Source of the DNA: Flavobacteriales bacterium | Lineage (GTDB): Bacteria > Bacteroidota > Bacteroidia > Flavobacteriales > BACL11 | Reading direction: 5' to 3' | DNA: 15,145 bases | Assembly: GCA_002730985.1 (NCBI GenBank) | Contig: PCBP01000070.1 | Coordinates: 1-15,145, forward strand | Shown: piece after piece, positions 7,898 through 15,145 of the stretch | Layout of the letters: the number at the start of each line of letters is the position of its first letter | Numbering within the stretch: the first letter of the stretch is position 1 | The notes under the pieces: generated by a model | What the model saw: only the letters and a program-made list of their open reading frames with translations | What the model was told of the DNA's origin: nothing | Databases searched by the model: none | Position numbers and translations under genes: made by a program

Positions 7898-8854
7898 TTA
7901 TCTTAAGCTCACCCCAAGACCAAGTGTCGTAGTTGGGTATTTTGAAAAGGTGTAATCTGCCTGAATAGTTACAACAGCCATATTGAGTCTTAATCCAATA
8001 TTTGTTCTTAAATTGTTATTGGATTCAAAATCTATTTCTACTTGCTCATTAAATTGAACATTGCCAAGTTCAAATGTGTTGTTAGATGAGAAAGTTGTTT
8101 TTGCTGAGTTATATCCTATACCAGCATAACCAGTAAACATTAGTATTTTTTTTGATGCAACTATATTAATTGTAGTCGCCTTTGTGTTTAAAGAAACTTC
8201 TTGATTAGATATTTCTAGTTCGGTATTCAGGGATGTATAGCCTCCTTGCAAAGAAAGACTCATTGGAATAGCATCCCCAATTCCTGGGATCCATTGTAAT
8301 AAATCATGTTTTACTCCGGCACCGAAAAGATTTACATTTATATTATCTCCCACATTTAACATTGGCATATATCTTATGTCAATAGCTGTATTCTTGATTA
8401 AACCAATTCCAGCTTGTATCATTGGTAATGGCATAACTGGAGTTTCAAAACCTCCTGGCATATCAAATGGTGTCTCTATTCCTGAACTACTGTTATTATA
8501 TATCATTGCAGTTGCATCTGTACTTCCTAATACAGTAGAGGCGTTAGATTCATTAGAAGTAAATATATTCCCAAATGCATCTTCAACTTTGAAAGCTTTA
8601 GCGTCAGTTGGTATGATAACGGTATTTACAGTAAATGTAACATCAAACCCCCCTAGCTTATGAGGCTTTGCAGTATTGTACCATCCGTTATTTAAGCTTG
8701 CCCCAAAACTCTCTGACATTGGAGTAAAATAGGCTTCAATAAGTTTCTCTCCTTGAGCAATATCAGCTGTTAGTATAGTTGTTATTTGTGATGTCTGCCC
8801 ATAAGAGGTTAATCCAATTATAGCAGATAAAATAGGAACTAGTAATTTTTTCAT
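7898..8854 (-). CDS. DUF6588-type secreted protein, probable outer membrane barrel
   Basis: Secreted protein of 318 residues with a signal peptide (MKKLLVPILSAIIGLTSYGQ, cleavage near residue 20). The pattern resembles the Bacteroidota DUF6588 family, by recall: an early GEKLIEAYFTPMSESFGASLNNGWYNTA stretch, then GGFDVTFTVNTVIIP, a region of two-strand repeats ending with the CDS 3' part NIGLRLNMAVVTIQADYTF, and a final strand ending GLGVSLR. Long alternating hydrophobic/polar strands in the second half suggest a beta-barrel. There is no Cys in the protein. Nine bases separate it from the upstream Omp28-type gene. Family function is unknown. Confidence 0.75.
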   Translation of the reverse strand: MKKLLVPILSAIIGLTSYGQTSQITTILTADIAQGEKLIEAYFTPMSESFGASLNNGWYNTAKPHKLGGFDVTFTVNTVIIPTDAKAFKVEDAFGNIFTSNESNASTVLGSTDATAMIYNNSSSGIETPFDMPGGFETPVMPLPMIQAGIGLIKNTAIDIRYMPMLNVGDNINVNLFGAGVKHDLLQWIPGIGDAIPMSLSLQGGYTSLNTELEISNQEVSLNTKATTINIVASKKILMFTGYAGIGYNSAKTTFSSNNTFELGNVQFNEQVEIDFESNNNLRTNIGLRLNMAVVTIQADYTFSKYPTTTLGLGVSLR

Positions 8855-8863
8855 AAAAGGAGA

Positions 8864-9739
8864 TTAATTGTTTAAGTGCGCTTCTTCTACTTGCATTATT
8901 TCTTTTGTGATATTATTGTAAATATAAGAAACAATTGACATGTTTTCTGAATTCCAATTTCCCGCATTTCCATTGCCAGCTTCAGCGGTATTTTCTGAGT
9001 AATTAATATTAGACTGTTCTAAGGCTGTTAAATCATAATTGATCAATCTCTCAATTTCCTGACCTGAGATATAGCTGCTTGATGAAGATAAAGCCTCATC
9101 TATTAGCACAGATCTTAATACATGGTTATGTTCATAGTCCTCAACATTATTTGCCCCATCTTTTTGCCAGTTAATGATATTATCCTCTGTGAGACAAACA
9201 ACTAAATTATAGTCTCCATTTATACTATTTAAAATTTCAGAATTTATTGTAATTAAATCTGTTGTTGAGCTAATAGTTAATTCAAAGTCAGGTTCCTGGT
9301 TAAGTACATTTGCAACTATACTTGCCCATTCATCTTTTCCAAGTTTATGATTTTCTGGGTATCCCATTCTATTCACCATGCCTCTTGGCAGTCCTGCTTC
9401 AGATACGCCATAGAAGTCATCCCAATTGTCACCCCATTGTGTTCTAAAATCATATTGAAAAGCTGGGGCTTGACTTGCACTATATGGTCTTGCAAAAGAC
9501 GTGCTAACATGAATTGCCATGCCAATAATTTGATCTTGGTAGATATCCTTAATTGCAGTTAATTCTCTGGCTGCATCTGGGCAATTAGAACACAAATGAC
9601 CGGTAAAGTCCTCAATAAGAATCTTTTTTGTTGTTGAGTTTATTGGAGGATTAGTTGTATCACTCATATATGGTCCTTCCACTACATCACAAGATGTAAT
9701 TACTAATATTGAACTAATTATTGATATATATTTTTTCAT
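8864..9739 (-). CDS. Omp28-related lipoprotein with CxxC thioredoxin-like site
   Basis: Predicted lipoprotein of 291 residues. The signal peptide ends in a lipobox ITSC with the acylated Cys at 17, so it is anchored to a membrane, probably the outer membrane. The mature domain starts KKILIEDFTGHLCSNCPDAARELT at about 38-61 with the CSNC pair at 50-53, the Omp28-type equivalent of a thioredoxin active site (Omp28 family PF11551 by recall). A GMAIHVS strand follows, as in Omp28 proteins, and the second half is a beta-rich domain ending LQVEEAHLNN-like. Only one further Cys appears, in the LVVCLTEDN strand. Intergenic gaps of two bases upstream (to the DUF6029-type gene) and nine bases downstream place it in the tlpA operon. 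A redox or thiol-binding role is inferred; it may have lost catalysis. Confidence 0.85.
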   Translation of the reverse strand: MKKYISIISSILVITSCDVVEGPYMSDTTNPPINSTTKKILIEDFTGHLCSNCPDAARELTAIKDIYQDQIIGMAIHVSTSFARPYSASQAPAFQYDFRTQWGDNWDDFYGVSEAGLPRGMVNRMGYPENHKLGKDEWASIVANVLNQEPDFELTISSTTDLITINSEILNSINGDYNLVVCLTEDNIINWQKDGANNVEDYEHNHVLRSVLIDEALSSSSSYISGQEIERLINYDLTALEQSNINYSENTAEAGNGNAGNWNSENMSIVSYIYNNITKEIMQVEEAHLNN

Positions 9740-9741
9740 TT

Positions 9742-11400
9742 TTAAAAACTTGACGATATAGTTAGAGTGAATCCATTTGACGAAGGGACTGTTTTACACA
9801 CCCCGCCAACACAAAATATTCCTTCTCTCTTTTTTCCATAACCAATTTCAAATCGGTTTGCTCCTTTTATAAATCCAGCATTTAGATTCACATAATGGAG
9901 TTGTTTTGAGACATCCTCATGTCCATTATTATACATGTCTTGAATAGTAAAGAACCAATGAGGAGAAATAGTATACTCTAGAAGTGCCATGCTCCAATCT
10001 CCTTCTGCTAATTGTTTTGCAGACTCTAGTTGTTTTGATATTAACGTCTGAAGTTCCATTCTTAAAGAATGCCCACTTTTGATTTTATAACTTACATCAG
10101 CAACTATAATTGTTGAATTAAGTATCCCATAATCCCCCGTTGGTTTTCCTTCTAATAAATCTTTGTTATATGTTTGATTTGCTAATATAAAATTTGTATT
10201 TATTTTCTTGCTGATTTTTTTATTCAAAGATAAATTAAGATCCTTGTAATACAGTATGCCGTCACTTATATTGATTAGTGATGGGGTATGTTCAGTATTG
10301 TCATTCAAGAATGAAGGACCTCCATCTAACCCATTTATTCTCGAATAGTTAAGCGCCACTTTTGTGCCATATTTACCCCCCAATATAGTTCCTTTTTGGA
10401 ACTTATAAAAGATGTCAAATTGCATTCCAAATTCTCCATCTGCTTGTGTAGCACAAGGATAGAGAGCTAATAAAGAATATGCATGTGGCTTACTTAGAGT
10501 AGGTATGTAATTGATTAGATAAGCCTTCCCATCTCTATCTCTGTCTGATTTAAAAGTCATATTGTCTGCCCTATGTATCTCTGCTACAACACCAAATCCT
10601 TTTTTTGAAAATGTGATGTTTTGTGTAAAAGCATTCCCACTTGCATAATTCATTTCACTTTCAGTCAAAACATTTACAGGGTCATTAATTTTATAGGCAT
10701 ATTCCCCATAATAACTCCACTTGCCATGGTTTAAATTTAATCTTCCAGCATAAGCGCTAACATTCTGGGGTATTGTAAAGATAAGATTATCTCTTTCTTG
10801 GTATCTACTTATAAAACTCCCTCCTAAAATTACTTTTGTTTTGCTTTCAGAATCAAATGTTTCATTAATATTTATTTCTGCATCAGCTCCTCTAAAAATC
10901 CCATCAGCATATGTAAAATGAGTTCTACTCTTCCCAATGAATGTTTTTAAGTATATTCCTATTGATGGATTGTATTTTAACCTTACTCCGTCCATAGCAT
11001 TGTCAATTCCAAGCCCTTTTTCTTCATATGTCCTAAAAATCAGTCCACTTCCTAGTTGTTCGTAATAATTACCTGCTGTAATTTCTAGTCCATCAATACT
11101 GTATGTAGCATATCTATATGTAATTCCATTCCCTTTAAATTCAGGGTCATAATCTGCCAATGCATTTAGATAGCTTTCATATCGTAATCCAGCTGCAAAA
11201 TTTCCTTTTGTATAATTTAGATTCAAGTATGCATTGTTTAAGATTATCTCATCTGCTGCCTGAGCTCCGATTGCAGAATCTTCCTGGTATGATTGTAAAT
11301 TCAGGTTGAAATCTCCATGAATTTCTCCTAAGCTATTTTCTTGAGAAAACACTAAGATAGAAATACTTAATGCACTAATTAAGAAGGTAATCTTTTTCAT
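9742..11400 (-). CDS. DUF6029-type outer membrane beta-barrel protein
   Basis: Outer membrane protein of 552 residues with a signal peptide (MKKITFLISALSISILVFSQ, cleavage near 20). The mature sequence begins GEIHGDFNLNLQSYQEDS and continues as antiparallel strands with aromatic girdles, consistent with a large barrel (16 or so strands by eye). The N-terminal stretch ITYRYATYSIDGLEITAGNYYEQLGSG is typical of the DUF6029 family (by recall), whose function is unknown. The final strand is NGFTLTISSSF, ending in Phe as beta-barrel assembly signals do. There are three Cys: C316, and C530 and C535 in a CVGGVC pair (codons at 9811-9813 and 9796-9798), placed in the loop before the last strand. Gaps of three and two bases to its neighbours place it in the tlpA operon. 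Confidence 0.85.
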   Translation of the reverse strand: MKKITFLISALSISILVFSQENSLGEIHGDFNLNLQSYQEDSAIGAQAADEIILNNAYLNLNYTKGNFAAGLRYESYLNALADYDPEFKGNGITYRYATYSIDGLEITAGNYYEQLGSGLIFRTYEEKGLGIDNAMDGVRLKYNPSIGIYLKTFIGKSRTHFTYADGIFRGADAEININETFDSESKTKVILGGSFISRYQERDNLIFTIPQNVSAYAGRLNLNHGKWSYYGEYAYKINDPVNVLTESEMNYASGNAFTQNITFSKKGFGVVAEIHRADNMTFKSDRDRDGKAYLINYIPTLSKPHAYSLLALYPCATQADGEFGMQFDIFYKFQKGTILGGKYGTKVALNYSRINGLDGGPSFLNDNTEHTPSLINISDGILYYKDLNLSLNKKISKKINTNFILANQTYNKDLLEGKPTGDYGILNSTIIVADVSYKIKSGHSLRMELQTLISKQLESAKQLAEGDWSMALLEYTISPHWFFTIQDMYNNGHEDVSKQLHYVNLNAGFIKGANRFEIGYGKKREGIFCVGGVCKTVPSSNGFTLTISSSF

Positions 11401-11403
11401 AAA

Positions 11404-11907
11404 CTATTTTTCTAATGCTAGCTCTCTAATTGCTTCTAATAGTTCCATTTCATCTCCATCAATATAGCCTTTGTGTTGCCAAATAATCTCATTTTTACCA
11501 TTAAGCAAGAAAGTATGAGGTACTGTTGACACCCCCATAGCTCTTTTTAGATCACTATTTGGATCTAAATAAATCTCATAATCCCAATCAGAAGAATTAA
11601 CATAAGGAGCAACTCTTGACATTGACCTTGTATCATCAATAGAGATTGCAACTAGTTTGACCCCTGTTTCATCTTGCCATTCTTCATATACTTCAGCAAT
11701 AGTATTAAGTTCTTTTTTACAAGGTTTGCACCAAGTTGCCCAAAAGGAAATTACAATTGGCTTGCCATTATTTTCAAGCTGAGTAATGTTAAAGTTACTT
11801 CCATCCAAGGTCTTTACTTGTATATTTGGTAAGGTTCTATTTTGGGCAAAACTTATTGAAGTAACTAATGTGGCAAAAAATAGGCTAAAAAGTGTTTTTT
11901 TATTCAT
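11404..11907 (-). CDS. TlpA/ResA-like periplasmic thiol-disulfide oxidoreductase
   Basis: Secreted thioredoxin-fold protein of 167 residues. The signal peptide is MNKKTLFSLFFATLVTSISFAQ, with cleavage after AQ near 22. The active site is ISFWATWCKPCKKEL with WCKPC at 59-63; the cis-Pro loop STVPHTFLL has Pro130, and a third family stretch, SIDDTRSMSRVAPYV, is at about 89-103. These all fit TlpA/ResA-type disulfide reductases, which reduce disulfides in exported proteins, using electrons from CcdA/DsbD-like partners not in this window. It is the first gene of the operon that continues with the DUF6029-type barrel, with a promoter-like element 23 bases upstream of its ATG. The substrate is unknown; the downstream envelope proteins are candidates by position only. 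Confidence 0.93.
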   Translation of the reverse strand: MNKKTLFSLFFATLVTSISFAQNRTLPNIQVKTLDGSNFNITQLENNGKPIVISFWATWCKPCKKELNTIAEVYEEWQDETGVKLVAISIDDTRSMSRVAPYVNSSDWDYEIYLDPNSDLKRAMGVSTVPHTFLLNGKNEIIWQHKGYIDGDEMELLEAIRELALEK

Positions 11908-11930
11908 TTCAATTCTAATTTTTAATGATA

Positions 11931-11938
11931 CAAATATA
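11931..11938 (-). promoter_or_regulatory. Bacteroidota -7 promoter element upstream of the tlpA-like gene
   Basis: On the minus strand this is TATATTTG, an exact match to the Bacteroidota -7 consensus TAnnTTTG. It ends 23 bases before the ATG of the tlpA-like gene, giving an expected start of transcription about 15-20 bases before the ATG. A clear -33 TTG is not visible at the usual distance upstream. It most likely drives the six-gene operon from the tlpA-like gene to ubiX. Confidence 0.6.
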
Positions 11939-11990
11939 GTTTAAATATTTAACTGTTACAGCTGGTTTAATTAGTGTAAATTTAGACAAT

Positions 11991-12019
11991 AAAAAACCCT
12001 GACTTTTGGGCCAGGGTTT
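11991..12019 (-). terminator. Intrinsic terminator after the T9SS thioredoxin-like gene
   Basis: On the minus strand an 8-base perfect stem (AAACCCTG at 12019-12012 and CAGGGTTT at 12001-11994) encloses a 10-base loop GCCCAAAAGT. The right arm continues into further T residues (11993-11991), giving six Ts in a row. It lies about 20 bases after the stop at 12040, and separates the T9SS-exported thioredoxin-like gene from the operon that begins with tlpA. Confidence 0.85.
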
Positions 12020-12039
12020 AAATTTTAGATATCAAGTAG

Positions 12040-13500
12040 CTATTTAGAAATCGTAATTTTTTGATTTTGGATTCCTTTTTCTGTAGTAATATTTAGCGTG
12101 TAAATACCATTTGCTAATGATGACACATTAATATTGTTGGTGTATTCTGATGACAAGACTAGCTTCCCAAACATATCAAATATATCAACTGTAGTATAAA
12201 TACCCTCAATAGTTAATGTATTTTTTACTGGATTAGGATAAATAGATAAGCTCGAAATTAAATCATGAACCTCAACTGTAGAGCTTCCTGTTTTGAATGC
12301 GCCACCATCTTCATCAGTAAATGTCCCTCCAGATGCAAGAGTTGTACCATTAGCATCGATTACAGTAAAAGAACCTGCTCCATATCCTGAATTTATTCCA
12401 TCACCATAAGAATCATAAATAGTAAATGTGTAGCAAGTAAGATCAGATAAAGTAGTTGTTACAGGAGTTTGTGCAGTTATTCCTGCCGCAGATAAATTAT
12501 TATATGGACCGCCTACTGCAACTACGGCTCCAGATGCATCATCTGTAATATCCCATGTAGTTTCAGATCCATAAGCATCAGTATTAATTTGAACTGTTAC
12601 ATCTTGATGAGTATTTTGTGTTGCCATCTCCACATTAAATGATATCGTAGGGTTATTTGATGGATCTGCATCAATAGTTCCATTAGGAGATGTTGCATTA
12701 ATTGTCACTGCATCATTAGCAGCTAAGCCAGTTAATGCTGGTAATGTGATATTATCAGTAGCATAAGTTGTTAGATTTCCTGACCAAGGAGTTGTAGAAA
12801 CAGTAGATCCATTTACTGAGACTTCAATAGACAAAGAGGTCAAAGGAATTAGTCCATAATTTTGAATTGTAATTTCTGGCACTAAATCTCCTTCGCAAGT
12901 TAGTGTCTCTCCAGCATAATCAAATGTTCTAGCGTCATTGTCATTACTTGCAGGAGGAGGGCATACACTTACTAAACTATAAGGATTTGAACTTTGTCCA
13001 CATTCAGTCACTATTCGATCAGGGCAAACCTGATATACAGTTGGCCAGTATCCAATTTGATAATCTCCAGTAACATTATCATTATTTACAGTTCCGTCAG
13101 TACAAATGATTGGATAAGGAGTCCCTGTAATCCAGTCTCCAGCAGTATTTCCTCCAACACCACCTAAATTAGCGACTGTGTTTTCGTCACCTTCAATAAA
13201 AAACACCATTACATCATCAGTTGTATTTGCATTAACATTAGGCATACCTGCAGGTCCATGATTCATATATAGGTCCTCTAAAGCTCCTGAATTATGATAA
13301 GACCAACAAGGGCCGCACCATACAGCAGAAAAATCAATAAATACAGTGTACCCATTATCAAGGTAGTCATATAAAACATGTTCCGTCCCATTAAGATCTG
13401 TTAATGCCCAAGCTGGGGCTAATGATCCATCTGGTAATTGCGCTTGCACATTACTGAATGATAATAATGCAGCAAACGTAAGTAGTAATATTTTTTTCAT
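12040..13500 (-). CDS. T9SS-exported thioredoxin-fold protein with sorting domain
   Basis: Multi-domain secreted protein of 486 residues. The signal peptide is MKKILLLTFAALLSFSNVQA (cleavage near 20). A thioredoxin/AhpC-like domain follows (about 22-180) with the WCGPC site at 61-65 in FIDFSAVWCGPCWSYHNSG. The middle is two beta-rich segments: a CARDB-like one (about 190-290) and a second with DAYGSETTWDI and YDSYGDGINSGYGAGSF, a repeat type common in secreted Bacteroidota proteins. The last 70 residues (417-486) are a type A T9SS sorting domain: IYPNPVKNTLTIEG, then VDIFDMFGKLV, NGIYTLNI and a Lys-rich end. It should be exported by type IX secretion to the surface or medium. It has its own promoter-like element and a terminator, so it looks monocistronic. 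Confidence 0.9.
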   Translation of the reverse strand: MKKILLLTFAALLSFSNVQAQLPDGSLAPAWALTDLNGTEHVLYDYLDNGYTVFIDFSAVWCGPCWSYHNSGALEDLYMNHGPAGMPNVNANTTDDVMVFFIEGDENTVANLGGVGGNTAGDWITGTPYPIICTDGTVNNDNVTGDYQIGYWPTVYQVCPDRIVTECGQSSNPYSLVSVCPPPASNDNDARTFDYAGETLTCEGDLVPEITIQNYGLIPLTSLSIEVSVNGSTVSTTPWSGNLTTYATDNITLPALTGLAANDAVTINATSPNGTIDADPSNNPTISFNVEMATQNTHQDVTVQINTDAYGSETTWDITDDASGAVVAVGGPYNNLSAAGITAQTPVTTTLSDLTCYTFTIYDSYGDGINSGYGAGSFTVIDANGTTLASGGTFTDEDGGAFKTGSSTVEVHDLISSLSIYPNPVKNTLTIEGIYTTVDIFDMFGKLVLSSEYTNNINVSSLANGIYTLNITTEKGIQNQKITISK

Positions 13501-13524
13501 TTTAGGTTTTTTAAATTAAGTACG

Positions 13525-13532
13525 CAAATATA
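13525..13532 (-). promoter_or_regulatory. Bacteroidota -7 promoter element upstream of the T9SS thioredoxin-like gene
   Basis: The minus strand reads TATATTTG, identical to the element upstream of the tlpA-like gene and an exact match to TAnnTTTG. It ends 24 bases before the ATG, nearly the same spacing as in the other case. No convincing -33 TTG is seen. No clear terminator lies between it and the upstream Omp28-type gene, so readthrough is also possible. Confidence 0.6.
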
Positions 13533-13568
13533 CATTTTTTTTAGCTAAATATTTGATAAAGAATATAT

Positions 13569-15145
13569 TTACTGGTTATCTATTGTAAACTTTTTAGATA
13601 TAGAAGATTTTTTAGTTTTGATACGTGCAGTATATAGTCCATTTTTTAATAAAGAAATATCAATTGATTTCTTAGCAGGGGAACTTAATGTGAGCTTTCC
13701 TAAATTGTCATATATCTCTACCATTAAGTAGTCCCCTTTTATATTAAGCTCATCTTTTGCTGGATTTGGATAAATGATTACAGAGTTATTGTCTGTAATA
13801 TTTTTTACGTTAGTAGTGAGTTCTAAATCAACTTTAACACCATTTAATATTTCTCCAGTGTTATTGTCAATTACCATGCCAACGACTTGTATGTTATTTT
13901 CATTATGATTAGATGGTAATGTGTGTGTGTACTGATATGTGTGTGTTGCACCTGTAATTATAGTACTTGGTAAGCTACCTATAGAACCATCAAATCCCCC
14001 TAAAATATCACGAGCAACATGGTCAAATTTAATACTTACAGGATTAGGAGATGTACTGAAATTAATTCCTGAAAGAGGAGCAATTACAGGAGGTTGCCAG
14101 TTGGTGAAATTATTATTTTGATTATATGGGCCAACATCATCTTCTAAAATCACTGCATTAAAACGGTAATCTCCTGCTAAATCTATAGCAAATTCTCCTT
14201 GTAAAGTAATCGTAATATCTCTAGTTGAAGGGTCGAAAATAGCATCTGCATTAATTTCAACAGGAGAAAAAACATTGATTCTATCCGCATAGTACTCCAT
14301 AAACTTTGTTGCATTAACCCCTCCCATTCCAGTTGCTTCTATTTTTCTATCAATTCTGGCACTTGGATAAGTAGGCATATTCAAGCTGGCATCATATAAA
14401 GTATTTGTCATAATGTCTCCATTATGTACTGCAATCGGAATAGCTGTTAATGGATAGTTTTGTTCTATTGTTTCCATGGCAACTATCCCTTCAGGACACC
14501 ACGGGCACCAGGTTCCTCCAGCCTCTTCAAAAATTACTCTTTTCGTTGGTATAAAAGATGCAGTAGTAATTGTTTGAGTTAAAGAATTATTACTCATATC
14601 AGGATCAGTAGTTCCATTTATATTGTCAATAAAAACGTCAATGGTTTGACTACTGGAATTAACTAAATTCAGCTGCGTGTTATGTGTGAAATTGTAACTA
14701 GCAAGAGAAGAGATAGTCAGTCCAGTTAAATTGTCAATATATGAATTAGTCCCATCTGTCCAGGTGATATCCATTGAGTTTATTGTATTCCCACCAACAT
14801 TTGTTATGGTTCCTTCTATGTCAATTAAAGCAGGAATAGTTGTATATTGAGGGAAATTTAAAGATGTAAGTTCAGCATTATTATCTGAAAGTTCAACTAC
14901 AGAGATGTTATCTATCCCAATTACTAGCTTATTGTAATTATTATTTCTAAATGCAATATAAATAGTTTGGCCTGAATAAGCGGTTATATCAATATCTCTA
15001 GTTGCCCATCCTTGACCTATATATGGTTCTCCGATTCCTGTTGAATTATACAGTGCTGTGGTAGCTAAAAAATCTGTAGGAGTATTTCCTGTTGTCGACA
15101 CATATATTTCTATTCCATCCATACCAGCTACATCTCCTGAAGATA
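13569..15145 (-). CDS. T9SS-exported Omp28-type protein (5' end outside window)
   Basis: Partial gene: the frame is open to the right edge, with at least seven more codons (SSGDVAG) before the Met at 15122, so that Met is internal. Using it as residue 1, three regions are visible: a jelly-roll adhesin-like domain (1-78) whose stretch WATRDIDITAYSGQTIYIAF and end IDNISVVEL are typical of cleaved-adhesin/choice-of-anchor J modules; a CARDB-like beta-sandwich (about 82-188); and an Omp28-like domain from about 195 (KRVIFEEAGGTWCPWCPEG) with the pair at C206 and C209. A C-terminal type A T9SS sorting domain covers about 447-517 (IIYPNPAKDELNIKG to the end). It should reach the surface or medium by type IX secretion. 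No terminator is obvious before the next promoter. Confidence 0.88.
   Translation of the reverse strand, partial: SSGDVAGMDGIEIYVSTTGNTPTDFLATTALYNSTGIGEPYIGQGWATRDIDITAYSGQTIYIAFRNNNYNKLVIGIDNISVVELSDNNAELTSLNFPQYTTIPALIDIEGTITNVGGNTINSMDITWTDGTNSYIDNLTGLTISSLASYNFTHNTQLNLVNSSSQTIDVFIDNINGTTDPDMSNNSLTQTITTASFIPTKRVIFEEAGGTWCPWCPEGIVAMETIEQNYPLTAIPIAVHNGDIMTNTLYDASLNMPTYPSARIDRKIEATGMGGVNATKFMEYYADRINVFSPVEINADAIFDPSTRDITITLQGEFAIDLAGDYRFNAVILEDDVGPYNQNNNFTNWQPPVIAPLSGINFSTSPNPVSIKFDHVARDILGGFDGSIGSLPSTIITGATHTYQYTHTLPSNHNENNIQVVGMVIDNNTGEILNGVKVDLELTTNVKNITDNNSVIIYPNPAKDELNIKGDYLMVEIYDNLGKLTLSSPAKKSIDISLLKNGLYTARIKTKKSSISKKFTIDNQ

Noticed and set aside
8376..8663. Plus-strand ORF of 95 codons within the DUF6588-type gene
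   Set aside because: Shadow of a gene with signal peptide, operon context and family-like pattern; no independent motif or start signal.
9347..9562. Plus-strand ORF of 71 codons within the Omp28-type lipoprotein gene
   Set aside because: Opposite-strand shadow over the Omp28 CxxC-side region; no coding character of its own.
13501..13568. Short palindrome TTTAGCTAAA as a terminator after the T9SS Omp28-type gene
   Set aside because: Only five base pairs per arm, AT-rich, and on the minus strand it is followed by A residues, not T.
13939..14121. Plus-strand ORF of 60 codons within the T9SS Omp28-type gene
   Set aside because: Shadow; begins in the GT-rich run and has no motif.

Overview
The window looks like chromosomal DNA of a Bacteroidota member, most likely Flavobacteriales. 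The evidence is very AT-rich DNA, an alternative complex III operon, a RuvB of flavobacterial type ending in G-N-L-F, type IX secretion (T9SS) C-terminal sorting domains, many short Met-Lys-Lys signal peptides, and promoter-like TAnnTTTG elements instead of sigma-70 boxes. All names come from reading the proteins; no database search was possible.

Layout. Bases 1-5382 (+) carry the 3' part of an alternative complex III operon: actB (5' end outside the window), actC, actD, actE and actF, with junctions from a 20-base overlap to a 4-base gap. Together they encode a membrane quinol:cytochrome c oxidoreductase. ActB is the iron-sulfur subunit, ActC and ActF are NrfD-like membrane subunits, ActD is a small two-helix subunit and ActE is a mono-haem lipoprotein cytochrome. 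A strong intrinsic terminator at 5404-5433 follows actF, so no terminal oxidase genes are joined to the operon here. Then comes ruvB (5454-6473, +), the Holliday-junction branch-migration motor.

From 6470 to the right edge everything is on the minus strand and converges on ruvB. Read in the direction of transcription from the right edge, the order is: (i) a partial T9SS-exported Omp28-type protein with a CPWC site; (ii) a T9SS-exported thioredoxin-fold protein with a WCGPC site, with its own promoter-like element and a terminator at 11991-12019; (iii) a tight six-gene operon starting at a promoter-like element at 11931-11938: TlpA-like thioredoxin (WCKPC), a DUF6029-type beta-barrel, an Omp28-type lipoprotein (CSNC), a DUF6588-type protein, a PorT-like barrel and the flavin prenyltransferase ubiX; (iv) a small unassigned ORF of 62 residues whose stop overlaps the ruvB stop.

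The most interesting part is the right half. Four consecutive or near-consecutive secreted proteins carry CxxC thioredoxin-type sites and are predicted to go to different places (periplasm, lipid anchor, cell surface or medium by T9SS). They sit with three envelope proteins, of which only the DUF6029-type barrel has cysteines in its mature part, including a C-x4-C pair in its predicted last surface loop. This suggests an envelope thiol-redox module, which is inference only. No rRNA, tRNA, CRISPR array, insertion sequence or phage gene was seen. No gene-free stretch exceeds 300 bases; the largest gap is 132 bases.
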